DNA of 64,000 bases. It comes from Sanderia malayensis (taxonomy: Eukaryota; Cnidaria; Scyphozoa; Semaeostomeae; Pelagiidae). The stretch covers positions 620,001 through 684,000 of the forward strand of contig RQOL01000532.1 of assembly GCA_013076295.1 (NCBI GenBank), in the 5' to 3' direction. Shown piece after piece: positions 44,160 through 54,933 of the stretch. Numbering within the stretch: the first letter of the stretch is position 1; the number at the start of each line of letters is the position of its first letter. The notes beneath the pieces are model-generated. The model saw only the letters and a program-made list of their open reading frames with translations. It was not told the DNA's origin and searched no databases. Made by a program: the position numbers and the translations under genes.

Positions 44160-44790
44160 TCAAACTGCTTTTTCTACTTTTAAACAGCTATTTTGCTCTG
44201 CCACAGTTTTATCCTACCCTCAGCTTGACCAAGAATTTATTGTTCAAACCGATGCTTCCGATCAGGGTTTAGGTGCCGTTTTGGCACAGAAAGATTTTTA
44301 TGGTCATGAACATGTGATCAGCTATGCGAGTCGAGCATTGAATGACCGTGAGAAAAACTATTCTGCTATGGAAAAAGAGGCTTTGGCAGTCGTTTTTGCA
44401 ACGCAAACTTTTCGTGTTTATCTGCTGGACAAACCCTTTCAGCTTCTTACTGATAATCGTGCCCTTGCGTGGCTTCATTCCGTGGAGGCCAGAGGTCGAC
44501 TTGCTAGGTGGGTTATGAATTTACAGCAATTTGATTTTACTGTTCAGCACCGGAATGGTTCAGAAAATGCCAATGCTGATGCTCTGTCTCGTTTTGGGCC
44601 TAAATTTCCCACGGATCGATCTCCTACCCCTGTTCAAGCAACTGCTTCACATTCTATCTGTTTTGTGCAACTTACATCTGACTGCAATGTACAAAAGGAG
44701 CAACAACAAGACCGTGCTATCCAGTCAGTCATACAGTTTAAACGTAATTATATGCCAAAGCCAAGGTGCAAGTTCGACATCCGTACCTTG
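44160..44790 (+). pseudogene. Ty3/Gypsy RT-RNase H fragment
   Basis: Reads TAFSTFKQLF, FIVQTDASDQGLGAVLAQ, ISYASRALNDREKNYS, EALAVVFATQTFRVYL, FQLLTDNRALAWL and NANADALSRF. These are, in order, the end of the RT connection and the Gypsy RNase H with its catalytic Asp, Glu and Asp. The integrase part does not follow; after ~44790 the sequence is unrelated. An isolated fragment with no LTR nearby. Confidence 0.85.
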
Positions 44791-44849
44791 GAAGAGGAGG
44801 ATACGGGAATTTACATAGGTTTCTGGAATGTGCACGCACAAGCGTCAAT

Positions 44850-45116
44850 TTAGGTGATCAACCACATTTTGCATTAATAAAAGAAGATGAATGGGAAGAT
44901 AGAATTAATGATGTATTGAAGGCATTGTTCAGGGAAAGTTTTTCTGATAGATGCGGGAACATAGGACGGTTTGCTGTGATACTGCTTTGGGCAGAGAAGC
45001 AAGTTATATATCATCTTTCAAAGAAACAATATGACATTGCTAGTTTATGGGCAGATTGTTTGCTTCGTATCATTAAGTATGATGATGTTGATATACCTGA
45101 AAATGAATTTTTCTGA
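44850..45116 (+). CDS. Hypothetical, Trp-containing ORF
   Basis: The part after the Gypsy junction (DEWEDRINDVLKALFRESF, GRFAVILLWAEKQVIYHL, DIASLWADCLLRIIKYDD) has the composition of a real helical protein. It is followed by a small basic ORF and the Polinton integrase in the same direction, so it may be an element gene cut at its 5' side. Family not recognised. Confidence 0.3.
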   Translation, partial: LGDQPHFALIKEDEWEDRINDVLKALFRESFSDRCGNIGRFAVILLWAEKQVIYHLSKKQYDIASLWADCLLRIIKYDDVDIPENEFF

Positions 45117-45174
45117 TGAATTATGTGTGTGTGTGTTTTATTTATGTATACAAAAGTCTATATAAGGAATCCAT

Positions 45175-45504
45175 TTGATTATAATGATGATAATTATAAT
45201 GGCTCAAGGTCGGAGGGGGAGAAAGCGAATCCATTCGCGAAAGGGGAAGTCTAACAGAAAGAGATCTAGAATGCTTATAGGTAAGGAGCTCTTTAAGAAT
45301 ATGCAAAATTGGATTGTGAAAACAGTTATTGCAACAACACCACTACCAGGATTACAGCGAGAGTTGAAACCAACAATATGGAAAAAAGGTTGGAAAAACC
45401 CAAAACCCCTACAATTCACCCCTAGAGAATTTTGGAGAGCTGCCGGAGTACCGCAAAAAAAACGCGATAAGTGGGTATATGCAGATGAAGAATTTAAGAA
45501 ATAG
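45175..45504 (+). CDS. Small basic protein upstream of Polinton integrase
   Basis: The likely start is the ATG at 45199 (MAQGRRGRKRIHSRKGK), giving ~102 residues, with a highly basic N-terminus and a more ordered C-terminus (PLQFTPREFWRAAGVPQKKR). Basic N-termini of this kind are common in DNA- or capsid-packaging proteins of Polintons, but I cannot assign a named family. Confidence 0.35.
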   Translation: MIIMMIIIMAQGRRGRKRIHSRKGKSNRKRSRMLIGKELFKNMQNWIVKTVIATTPLPGLQRELKPTIWKKGWKNPKPLQFTPREFWRAAGVPQKKRDKWVYADEEFKK

Positions 45505-45559
45505 ATTATAAAAGAAGGAGGAAAGCTACAGTTTAATAGCTATGATATAATCATGGGAG

Positions 45560-46233
45560 TGGATATATCTGCATATTTATGAGGTCAGATAAAGGGAGTG
45601 AATTCATGAATAAAGATTTTCAAGAATTGCTGAAAAAAGACAACATTGGATTCTACACAGCTAACAATGAAGTAAAAGCAACCATTGTAGAGAGGTTTAA
45701 TAGGACGCAAAATGGTCGCATGTATCGATACTTTACCGCAGGAAACACTGTCAGATACATCGATAATTTACAAGAGTTTGTTCATTCTTATAACAATAGC
45801 TACCATCGATCCATCGGTATGCGACCATCAGCTGTGAATAAAAGCAACGCTAATATTGTTAGAGAGAAGTTGTTTGGAAAGCAGATGAGAAGGAGACAAG
45901 TCAAGTTGGTGATTACGTTAAGCTGAGTCTGTTCAAAAGGTTGTTCAAGAAAGGTTATTTACAAAATTATACTGAAAAAATTTTTAAGATTAGCAAAGTT
46001 TTTAAAGAAAGGCTACCAATAATGTATGAAGTTGAAGACCTTAAAGGTGAGAAGGTGAGCGATCGTTTCTACAAGGAAAAGCTACAACTCGTGTATTTAC
46101 CAAAACGTTTATTGTTGAAGAGGTTCTTAAAAAGAAAGAGCGAAAAGGGAAAAACATCTATTTAATAAGATGGCGAGGCTATCCACCACAGTTTGATGAG
46201 TGGATTGATGAAGCACAATTGGAGGCGATATGA
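45560..46233 (+). pseudogene. Polinton integrase C-terminal half with chromodomain
   Basis: RSDKGSEFMNKDFQELL, NNEVKATIVERFNRT (catalytic Glu), YIDNLQEFVHSYNNSYHRSI are the second half of the retroviral-like integrase of Polinton/Maverick elements; the first Asp and the zinc domain are missing. After frame changes near 45910 and 46100 a chromodomain follows (IYLIRWRGYPPQFDEWID), which is where Polinton integrases carry one. The intact protein would insert the linear element DNA; the chromodomain may direct it to chromatin marks. Broken by truncation and two frame breaks. Confidence 0.85.
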
Positions 46234-46262
46234 TTGATGAGTAATTTGATTTGGTCCTTCTT

Positions 46263-46700
46263 TCAGGATTCACCGCTGATAAAAACAAGTTAGTTGATTA
46301 TATGGTAACTTTACCTCATGTATTCAACGTGGATTGCAAGAGAAAGTGGGAAATGGGATTATTACAAATGACTCTACCAGATAGAGGAGAGCAAAGATTG
46401 TATGATCAATATTGATTCTCAATTTCAAATGAGTATGCCGTGATCACAGATAAAGAGGGTAACATGATAAACTGGGATTATGTGGATTTTTTATGAGAAA
46501 ATCTTTCTCAATAAAGACATCATCAAGACAAGAGATAACACTTTCATGTAGTATGAATTCAAGAGATTATTCAATGACATGCTATTGGATTTTCCTGATT
46601 TTAGTTATCAGTTAAAGAACATGTTATCAGTTTCCTTGATTGGGAAAGGTAGAGTTTGAACGTAACATAACGGGTCGTACATTAAGTATTGATCTGATTA
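46263..46700 (+). pseudogene. Penton-like capsid fragment
   Basis: FTADKNKLVDYMVTLP and CKRKWEMGLLQMTLPD resemble the N-terminal segment of the penton-like protein at 47491 (LKEPLHLHGKWEVALVEM). The rest is out of frame with many stops. Probably a decayed extra copy of the same gene family. Confidence 0.5.
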
Positions 46701-46713
46701 TAAAATAGGAGAT

Positions 46714-47130
46714 GTGGTGCGACCTCTGCAATGTATGGATTTGGTCATATACAAAAAGAAATCTGATGGGGGTTCAGTTAAAGGAGGGAAGATCAAATGT
46801 TTAACGAGAATCAAAGATGGTGTAAATGTAAATTTACATACAGCTATAAATGTGAAATGTGATCTTCTAGAAAGAAACTATCTTGGTGGAATTGAAATTA
46901 AACGAGTATTGAGAAAGCTGTCGTTTTATGATGTACATCTTGATACCTATGTGCGATATTTTGCTCCAAAGAACATAGTGTTTGCTCCCTTGGAGAAACT
47001 ACAATTTCAACAAATATCTATCAAGTTGGATGATGATGATGATAATCCTATAAATCCAACATTCTTCTATTCATCTAAACAATATACTGGTGAGACATCT
47101 ATTACCGTAAGGATCAGACCTGTAATTTGA
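46714..47130 (+). CDS. Polinton structural-type protein, unknown
   Basis: 138 codons, beta-rich look (FYDVHLDTYVRYFAP, FAPLEKLQFQQISIKL), acidic run DDDDD near residue 110. A degraded minus-strand copy lies at 55907-56195, so the gene belongs to the duplicated element block. It is directly followed by the next ORF with almost no spacing. Function not known to me. Confidence 0.45.
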   Translation: MVRPLQCMDLVIYKKKSDGGSVKGGKIKCLTRIKDGVNVNLHTAINVKCDLLERNYLGGIEIKRVLRKLSFYDVHLDTYVRYFAPKNIVFAPLEKLQFQQISIKLDDDDDNPINPTFFYSSKQYTGETSITVRIRPVI

Positions 47131-47132
47131 AT

Positions 47133-47489
47133 ATGTACGTAACACTAACCAATAGAAGTGTAGCGTTAACTCAATCATTAATGGGTGTTACGAAATGCAG
47201 AATGATTGGATGTACATTCTTTCGAAAGGATGTGAGCGTAAATCATAATGTCTTTACCGTTTGTTGCAACTTTATTATAAGTGGAGACATCATTCCACTA
47301 TTGGGATTGGTGGTTTATGATGATGATAGGAAAGACACCATTCACAAAGTAGCTATCAACCCACCATCATATGATGTTATAACTTCAAACATAAAGTCAA
47401 TCAAAATTAGAGTCTACGATTGGGAAACACTACAGGATATATCTAATCAGTTTGAAGGACAGTGCCGGATTGACTTACAATTCAGTTAA
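47133..47489 (+). CDS. Polinton structural-type protein, unknown
   Basis: ATG at 47133, 5 bases after the preceding stop. About 118 residues (MYVTLTNRSVALTQSLMG ... IRVYDWETLQDISNQF). The minus-strand copy (55740-55906 and 53345-53469) is split by a LINE tail and a hAT element. The tight packing with neighbours indicates a polycistronic-like element layout. Family not recognised. Confidence 0.45.
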   Translation: MYVTLTNRSVALTQSLMGVTKCRMIGCTFFRKDVSVNHNVFTVCCNFIISGDIIPLLGLVVYDDDRKDTIHKVAINPPSYDVITSNIKSIKIRVYDWETLQDISNQFEGQCRIDLQFS

Positions 47490-47490
47490 G

Positions 47491-48690
47491 ATGATCAACG
47501 ATTTCTACTTAACATGTTCATTTGATAGTGACTTTAATTCAGCAATAAAGCTTAAAGAACCATTACATCTTCATGGGAAATGGGAAGTGGCTTTAGTAGA
47601 AATGTTATATGAGCTGAGTGATATGATTGAAATTGATAAAAATTCCATCGGAAACTTGTAAAATTGCATGTATCTTTAGGATTGCATGTATCTTTAGGAT
47701 TGGAACGGACAAGGTTAGATTCAGTGATTTAATGCTAAGACAAAAATATATGTTGCCTGCCACGACTTGCAATGAGGAGAATGACAGTCTTAACAAGAGA
47801 TCGATTCATAAAAACAACTCGTCAACTTTGAAAACACATGAAGAATCATCATCAAGCGAATATATTAGAATTAGAAATCTGACCCCGACCACGCGGACCA
47901 GACACCATGGGTCGTTACCAGGCTCCCTAACTGACTGCGCAGCGGCACCATGCCAAGAGCCTGATAAATGGGTGTATGCCTTTGTATGGGGTGTGGAATT
48001 ACCACAAAATACAACAAAAAAACTAAATTTATCAGTGATAAAAGTAATAAAAGTTTAGCGTTTTTCACATATAGCAATGAATATGCTACCAAATGGAACC
48101 TAGCAGCAGATAAGAGAGAATATAATTTTATATTATGCAACCTGGGCTATCGAGTCTTTAACAGTGAAGAAGTCCAAAAGATGACGATACGAGAAATAGT
48201 GCCTATATTAAGCCATAGTTATTAAACCAAAACATAGCTTCTTCGGAAGATGCTTTTAAGAGACATGTTGCAGAACTTGGATTACCATTTGAATACTTAC
48301 CAGAGTTTTCCATCGTTGATTCTAAAGTGAAAAATTTTCAAGTATGTGAAAAGAGTGATCTAAGGTAAAGGTAAACATCTTCGGCTTTGTTAATCATGTT
48401 GAAGAATATAGTCATAGTATGAATAATGTATACGGGAGAGATACGAGATGGATCCCATGCCCACTTGATGGTGAAGATGACATCGAGAAGCATAGTGTGA
48501 AGTTGGTTGAATTTGAGAACTTGTTCTACTATCCATTACTTTACAACGACGTCAACGAGTTTGCTATAAAAGTGTTCAATGAACTAGGTCAACTTATAAG
48601 TTCTATAAAACGAAGCCATCGTTTTTACTTCATTTCAGAAGGAAACATGTTTGCTCGATCAGTACACAAGTCAACCCTCAGATCATTATA
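47491..48690 (+). pseudogene. Polinton penton/minor capsid-like protein, frameshifted
   Basis: Starts MINDFYLTCSFDSDF, then LKEPLHLHGKWEVALVEMLY, the pattern of the penton-like (minor capsid) protein of Polintons and adinto-like viruses. The frame is lost at 47661; later pieces of the same protein (MTIREIVPIL at ~48181, VYGRDTRWIPCPLDG at ~48427, FENLFYYPLLYND at ~48508) lie in order. The minus-strand copy retains an intact middle part (52983-52564), which supports this gene model. A short duplication (attgcatgtatctttagg twice, ~47663-47700) lies inside. Confidence 0.6.
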
Positions 48691-49150
48691 TGAGTTCCCA
48701 ATTTACAAGATCACCCCACCTCCATCTTATTATCCCAGAAAGAGTGGTCGAGGCGTTGGTACAATAATAAAGAGAGCAGCACCTGTAATGAAAAGAATCT
48801 TGAAACTTATTGCACCAAAAATAGGAAAAGCTGCTAAGAGGGTAGCACTTCCGGTCATCAAAGAACATGGAGAGAAAGCTCTCAAACGCATAGCTGCTGG
48901 AGAGAATGTGAAGAAAATAACAAGGGAGACGACAAAATCCTCCCTTCGTGGTAGCAAGTGGAAAGCAGCTGATGAGGTTGTGAATGTTATGAACAAGGAT
49001 GTTTTGAATGATGTGAAGAAACAAGCTACGGAGGAGCTAGTTAATACCATGAAAGGAATATTCGTGCCAAATAAAGCTATAAAGAGTGAGAATAACAAGA
49101 AGAAGATTTTACTGAAGAAACTGTTGAAGAATAGTCTCGCAAGAAAATGA
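48419..49150 (+). CDS. Fusion of penton-like C-terminus and basic core protein
   Basis: 243 codons. Residues 1-95 are the end of the penton-like protein. From about residue 100 (SYYPRKSGRGVGTIIKR) the product is strongly basic and helical (KRILKLIAPKIGKAAKRV), like the adenovirus pX/pVI-type core peptides of Polintons. In related elements these are two genes, so a lost stop probably fused them. The stop overlaps the next start (ATGA at 49147-49150), the usual packing between virion genes. Confidence 0.55.
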   Translation: MNNVYGRDTRWIPCPLDGEDDIEKHSVKLVEFENLFYYPLLYNDVNEFAIKVFNELGQLISSIKRSHRFYFISEGNMFARSVHKSTLRSLYEFPIYKITPPPSYYPRKSGRGVGTIIKRAAPVMKRILKLIAPKIGKAAKRVALPVIKEHGEKALKRIAAGENVKKITRETTKSSLRGSKWKAADEVVNVMNKDVLNDVKKQATEELVNTMKGIFVPNKAIKSENNKKKILLKKLLKNSLARK

Positions 49151-49855
49151 GCATCAAGACAAGTTACGTACAATGTCCAAGTGAAAACTTGGACTTATTC
49201 TGTCAACCGGTCATTCAAAATGATATTCTCTACTTTACGGATGTTGAATATTTTCCACAGACAGCTGCTCTAAATGCTTCTAAACAGGCAGTCGTTTCAT
49301 AATCATTCATACTTCATTTCCCCTCTATCAATTAAAAATGCAGATGGAACAGACATTGGAAAAACAACGGGGGATTTAGTTGGAGTAATCAATAATATTG
49401 GTCAATCATTGTGGAACCAAATTGAGTTTGTGTTGAATGACACTCCTGTGACGGAGTCGAATGGTATGTATGCTTATCAATCATACCTGGAAACAATTCT
49501 CACATATGATGAAACTAGAGATAAGAATTACTTGAAGATGACAAATTGGGTGAGTGATACTTCAGGGAAAGAAAGTGCTGGATATCCCACTACTGCTTCT
49601 ACCAAAAACCCAGGATTAAATGAGAGATCAGCGCCATTTGATAACAGTGCAACCTTTAAAGTGATGACAAAGCCACACGTGAATATCTGTAACCAACTCA
49701 AATACCTACTACCTGGAGTTCGCCTTCAATGGAGATTGAGTCCAAACAGTAATGCTTTTTGTTTAATGAGTAAAAATGGTGTTGCAGTGAACCTACATAT
49801 AAAAGAAGTTAAACTGGTACTGCGACATATACACATTAATGTTATCTCAAGAAGT
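49147..49855 (+). pseudogene. Polinton major capsid protein fragment
   Basis: ATG at 49147 (MSIKTSYVQCPSENLDLF). The frame breaks near 49280 and continues to ~49855: NNIGQSLWNQIEFVLNDTPV, YAYQSYLETILTYDETRDKN, NWVSDTSGK, NICNQLKYLLPGVRLQWRL and NAFCLM. These match the double-jelly-roll major capsid family found in Polintons and adinto-like viruses (the F54H12.2-like group in annotated genomes). The C-terminal half is cut by unrelated sequence after ~49855. Relic only; it cannot make a capsid as assembled. Confidence 0.75.
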
Positions 49856-49889
49856 TGGGCGGTTAGCCTACCGGCCCGGATTGCTTGAG

Positions 49890-50583
49890 TAGAGAAAGGC
49901 ATTTACGGTCGGTGATTCCGAAAACCATTCCGGCCGGTACACCAGGCAGACTTTAACTGGACGGTTAAACTTCGAAATAATGATGAAATAACTCAAAAAC
50001 AATAGAGAGGAACAGGGAGGGGGGAGAAATTGTGTTCTTGCTACGAGCTCCAGCGAACAATGATTGAAAAGGCTACTTAACGCACAACTATAAGCCTTAG
50101 GGTGTAGTCTAGTTTAATAATACTCTCTGCGCATATGCGCCGTTCGTCAAACAAGAAGCACGAGACTGACTGACTGACAGTTCTAATGGGCCCCCAGGTC
50201 TCACCGGTATGTTGATGAGCTGTGTGTAACGATTGGTGCTTAAAGCTTCTGTCGATAATTGTTTAATCCTTGTAATATATCAGTGTCTCCATCGTATCCT
50301 GTCGTCTTGAACCTTGTGATATTGTCATTTCCGTATTTTGTATTGAATTGTAAATGTGTTGAAGTCCCGTGACGTAAATGTGTTGTTTGTTAACAGTGTT
50401 ATAATTCATGTTCTGTGTTAGATAAGTTAGTTTTAAGGCCTGGTTACACTGTAGATAATAAATTAGATATTCCTCCAGACATACCACAAATAGCCTGTCT
50501 GATAGATATCTTCGTGTGTAACATAACGCAAGATATCTAAATTCCAATTAGCGGCAAGAAGCAAACTGTCAAATCGTGCTGTG
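49890..50583. other. No gene; insertion-derived DNA
   Basis: Unrelated to the Polinton block. GC-rich start (ctaccggcccggattgc, attccggccggtac), then AT-rich sequence. A segment starting ggcctggttacactgtagat (~50438) resembles the end style of the TTA-type MITEs but I cannot find its partner end. Confidence 0.4.
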
Positions 50584-50633
50584 AAATCTTGATGAATAAA
50601 ATCAAAACTTTTTGATTTTATTCATCAAGATTT
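50584..50633. repeat. Near-perfect 50-bp palindrome
   Basis: Arms of 24 bp (aaatcttgatgaataaaatc...) are exact inverses around one or two central bases. The palindrome is flanked by direct copies of tgtcaaatcg (50567-50576 and 50647-50656). Confidence 0.85.
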
Positions 50634-50704
50634 TCCCAGCATGATGTGTCAAATCGCGAGACAAACAAACACCGACTGTCTCGCGTTGGGCTATTACTAA
50701 AAGC

Positions 50705-50833
50705 GGGAACGGGGAACCGTCGGGGAACGGTCGGGGAACGGAATAACCTGGGAACGACCGGGGAACGGTCGGGGAACCGTTGGGGAACCGTCGGGGAACC
50801 GTCGGGGAACCGTCGGGGAACGGTCGGGGAACG
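50705..50833. repeat. 11-bp tandem repeat, left arm
   Basis: About eleven copies of gtcggggaacg / gtcggggaacc with one longer interruption (aataacctgggaacgaccgg). Confidence 0.85.
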
Positions 50834-52177
50834 GAAGTATGAAAGCGTTTGAAATTTACCAGCTAAATAAATGCGGAAACGTTTATAGAACGTTACGAAA
50901 CGTTTATCTATTATAACTGTAAATAAAATTGACAGTCTTAATAGGTAAACAAGGTAAACTTTATATATAGTTTTAATGTATGTAAACAACGAAAGACCAG
51001 ATGCATTTTGTGAATGTGAATATCGCCCGCTTTGATGACTTCCGATTCGCTGTTTGTATCATCACTCCGTCCAATGTGAGCTGTCAACAAGGTCTGTTCA
51101 ACACCAATAATTTAGTGGTCAGGGGGTAGACTGTAATTCAGAATTAATGACTCGTCTAATCAATAACATATAATGAAAAAATATACTATGCCCCATGAAA
51201 CAAACTCGAAGAATGTAGAAAGGGTGCGCCATCTTATAAGATAAGTACGCGAAGTCTACGCACGTCATCTCTTCCTAGCAAATAGGAACACAACACACAC
51301 TAACGCCTAGCAGTTACAACAAGTAACATGCTTCCCTAAGTTCCCCTCATTCGAGTTTTGCCAGTAACACAAACTCCACCTCTTGCTGAAGATAACAGTG
51401 AGTTTTATTTAAACAAGATAAAGTTTTAAATTTATTAATAGCCAGCAAAACACAATAAGATCTTTCATAGAATAACTATGTCATTTCGAAATGTGTTCGC
51501 CAGGGGGTTTCTCATCGCAGCACGTTTAGTTAGATTCAAAGAGTGCAGTACGCGTGAAACCTGTCGAGCAAAGCTCCTGAGAGGCAGAACAAAAGACGAA
51601 AAAACAAAGACTTCTGACACCGATGACAAAGGCCAAAAAGTGGAAATAGGAGGTTAAAAACCCAACGTCCGGTCCGCCTGATGATGTTGTTGTATTCTTC
51701 AAAAATCCTATATTCTAATTCTATATATCTTACATCATGCTCAATCACATTTTTCTAATTCTACATATTATAAGATGGCCCAGAAAAGATAAGATGGCGC
51801 ATCCTTTCTACATTCTTCGAGTTTGTTTCATGGGGCATAGTATATTTTTTCATTATATGTTATTGGTTAGACGACTCATTAATTCTGAATTACAGTCTAC
51901 CCCCTGACCACTAAATTATTGGTGTTGAACAGACCTTGTTGACAGCTCGCATTGGACGGAGTGATGATACAAACAGCGAATCGGAAGTCATCAAAGCGGG
52001 CGATATTCACATTCACAAAATGCATCTGGTCTTTCGTTGTTTACATATTAAAACTATAAAGTTTACTTTGTTTACCTATTAAGACTGTAGATTTTATTTA
52101 CAGTTATGATAGGTAAACGTTTCGTAACGTTTTATAAACGTGTAAAAACTTGTAAATCTCAAACGGTTTCATACTTC

Positions 52178-52273
52178 CGTTCCCCGACCGTTCCCCGACC
52201 GTTCCCCGACCGTTCCCCGGTCGTTCCCAGGTTATTCCGTTCCCCGGTCGTTCCCCGACCGTTCCCCGTTCCC
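52178..52273. repeat. 11-bp tandem repeat, right arm
   Basis: Same unit on the other strand (cgttccccgac), fewer copies than the left arm, which explains the different arm lengths. Confidence 0.85.
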
Positions 52274-52563
52274 GCTTTTAGTAATAGACCTTTTCCGGCC
52301 ATAAAATGATTTGAGGTTTGAATTGTAGACTGGACGATCATACATGTTTTCTTCTGAAATGAAGCAAAAACGTTGGTTTCGTCTTATAGAAATATATAGG
52401 TTGATCCAGCTCATTCAACACTCTTATACCAAACTCATTGATGTCATTGTAAAGTAAGGAGTAGTAGAACAGGTTTTCAAACGCCACTAAGTTCACACTG
52501 GTGCTTCCTGATTGTTAAAGGTGCAAACCGTAGTAATAGTGTGCTGATGTTACCAACTACTCT

Positions 52564-52983
52564 TTAATCTAATGGTGTACAATATATAAACAAATTTTTC
52601 CCCTTGGCATTAATTTGAAAATCTTCATCACCCATTACATCAATCGTTCTCTCGATTCCATCATATTTATAATTGGATAATGGTTTGCCGTCATGTTCAC
52701 CAACAAGTGAATATAGTATCCATCTCACATATCTCACATATACATTGCTCACATTAGTACTATATTCCTGAACATAGTCAATAAAACCAAGAAGGTTGCA
52801 TAGATCTTTGCCTAGGATCATTCTTTCTACATACTTTAAAAATGTGATCTTGAATTTGGAATCAATGGAAAACTTTGGTGGGGATTCGTATGTTGATCCA
52901 AGTTCTTTAACGTAGTTTTTGAAATCATCTTCAATAGAAGCTATGCTTTGATTTAATATAGATACTCTTTCTCGTATTGTCAT
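52564..52983 (-). pseudogene. Penton-like protein, middle part (inverted copy)
   Basis: 139 open codons starting MTIRERVSILNQSIASIEDD and continuing through FVEY-like YVQEYSTNVSNVYVRYVRW. It aligns with the frameshifted + strand stretch 48181-48560. The C-terminal piece (RNQRFCFISEENMYDRPVY) lies at 52414-52300. Confidence 0.6.
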
Positions 52984-53224
52984 CTTGTGAAATTTTAGAC
53001 TCTCTGTGACTTAATATGGTAAATTGTGTAATACAATATTATATTCTCTCTTATCTGCTGCAAGGTTCCATTTGGTAGTTTAATCATTGCTATATTTTTG
53101 TCTTAGCATTAAACCTTCAAAACCAACCTTGTCCGTTCCAATCCTAAAAACACAAGCCATTTCCCAATGTGATTTGATGTGGAACTGGATCAATTTTAAC
53201 ACTATCACTTAATTCATATAACAT

Positions 53225-53425
53225 CTAAATTAAAGCTACTTCCCATTTACCATGAAGATGTAATGGCTCTTTAAGCTTTATTGTTAGATTGAAGTAGTCA
53301 TCAAGTGAACATGATAAGTAGAAATCGTTGATCATCTTAACGGAATGGTAAGTCAATCTGGCACTGTCCTTCAAACTGATCAGATATATCCTGTAGTGTT
53401 TCCCAATTATAGATTCTAATATCAA
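53225..53425 (-). pseudogene. Penton-like protein, N-terminal part (inverted copy)
   Basis: VKMINDFYLSCSLDDYF and LKEPLHLHGKWEVALI match the + strand copy at 47485-47610. Real start is the Met of MINDF at ~53335; upstream codons belong to the preceding gene. Confidence 0.65.
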
Positions 53426-53469
53426 TCGACTTTATGCTCAAAGTTATAACATCATATGATGGTGGATTG

Positions 53470-54912
53470 CAGGGACGTCACTTCATAATTTTTTTGGGGG
53501 GGGGTGTAAACAGTTTTGCCCTGCGAAAGTTTTCCTCGTAAAACGAGTAGATAGACTAGGTACGTAATAGTTTTAAAAACCAAAGCAAACAAAAAATCGA
53601 TATTTTGTAAATAAAAGTCAACATAAATACTAATTTTATTGAAAGTCTTCTCATTTTTTTCTTGCCATGTTTTCAACACTTTATCAAGCCGGATAGTGTC
53701 TGTTAAGTCTTTTTCACAAGCTATTAGAATTAGATCATTTAATCATTCATCTTGTAAACGGCGCGCATATAAATGCGTGGCTGCGAGCGATCTTTCTGCG
53801 ACACGATCATTCTATCCAATACAACTAGATCATGCGAATATTAAATGCTAAATGGCTCGGCGAGGTGACTTACGTCCCTGCCATTGAACCTCGAGAGTCC
53901 TCTCACATCTGTGAAGTCTTTCTTCTCCCCCTAATCAACAACAGGAAACGGCACTCCTCAGGCCTCAAGCACTGAGAGTCCAAAGGTCTAATATACAACA
54001 AATGCGAAACGTCCTAAAATAGATACAAGCACTTTCACAAGCTACTGGTACCTAGCCTAATCGTCCGACAATAGTTCCAATCTGTATACCCTCGTGATTT
54101 AAAACATGATAGCCTAAATATCGAAATTAGCAGTATTACAATCTTTCATTTTAGATCGCAGCGAGTTTTTAACAATTTTAAGTTTGCTAAAGGTTCAGTT
54201 TGCCTCTGAAAATAACTTTTCACAACACATTTTTATAAACGTAAACTTTGTCTCTGCTCTGATAACTAATGATTATTTTCAAAATCTGCAAGCACCTTTT
54301 GGAATTTTAAATCGGAAATCGCGCGGAAATCTTAATCAAAAACCGTAAATCCTCGAAAAAGCCCCCACCTCCGAATAAGCCCTCCCCTCGAATAAGCCCC
54401 CATCCTGATAATCATTTGCAGGGATATTGAGCTCAAGTTTCCGGCATTGAAGTTGTTTAGTGAATGTATTGCAAATAACAGTAAGTTTAAACCAATAGCT
54501 TTATTGATTGGCTGCATCGTATAGCTTTTATTTTGCTTAATATTGAACAATTATCCAGCTAAAATTTCGTTTTCGCAAATAAGCCCCCGGGGGCTTTTTC
54601 GAGGATTTACGGTATGCTACGTCAGAATACACCACGTGAAGGAAGACATAGAAATACGGAAAACATAGTAATTTACGGAAAATGGAATGGAATAAAGGGC
54701 TCGGGCTGAGGAATTTACATTCATAAGAAGATGTGTATTGAACATGACAATGAAGGAAATAGAAACTGAAAAGTTTGTGAAACTTGAGTTCTAGCTAATA
54801 TTTTTTGCCCTGCGAGAATATAATATTTATTTTAGTTTTGCCCTGCGAACTGCGGTTTTTCAGGATTGGGGGGGTAACCACCCCCCAAACCCCCCCAATA
54901 GTGACGTCCCTG
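53470..54912. mobile_element. Non-autonomous hAT element
   Basis: 1443 bp with inverted ends CAGGGACGTCACT and AGTGACGTCCCTG and a perfect 8-bp target duplication GTGGATTG (53462-53469, 54913-54920). These ends and 8-bp duplication define hAT elements. The interior has no transposase; G and C runs lie just inside both ends. Another MITE is nested at 54342-54613. Confidence 0.95.
54342..54613. mobile_element. MITE nested in the hAT element
   Basis: 272 bp with 25-bp inverted ends beginning accgtaaatcctcgaaaaag; internal gaataagcccc motifs repeat the end sequence. No clear target duplication. Confidence 0.85.
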
Positions 54913-54933
54913 GTGGATTGATAGCTACTTTAA

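Larger units (their letters stand above)
50688..52290. mobile_element. Foldback element with ~0.5-kb inverted arms
   Basis: Left arm 50688-51239 and right arm 51788-52290 are inverses, beginning ctattactaaaagcgggaac at both outer ends. Each arm carries a block of 11-bp repeats near its tip, then ~400 bp of unique sequence (including caaactcgaagaatgtagaa). The 548-bp centre has no coding potential I can recognise. It interrupts the inverted Polinton copy at 52291. I see no clear target duplication. Confidence 0.8.

Noticed and set aside
43673..44183. Two overlapping + strand ORFs of 98-140 codons as genes
   Set aside because: Low-complexity Ser/Phe/Leu-rich products without motifs, in two frames of the same DNA.
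49274..49888. Last residues of the capsid ORF (after ~49855) as part of the protein
   Set aside because: The sequence changes to unrelated GC-rich DNA at this point; the tail is translated from the junction.
54332..54550. Minus ORF with Gly/Arg-rich end in the hAT element
   Set aside because: It is translated from the ends of the nested MITE.
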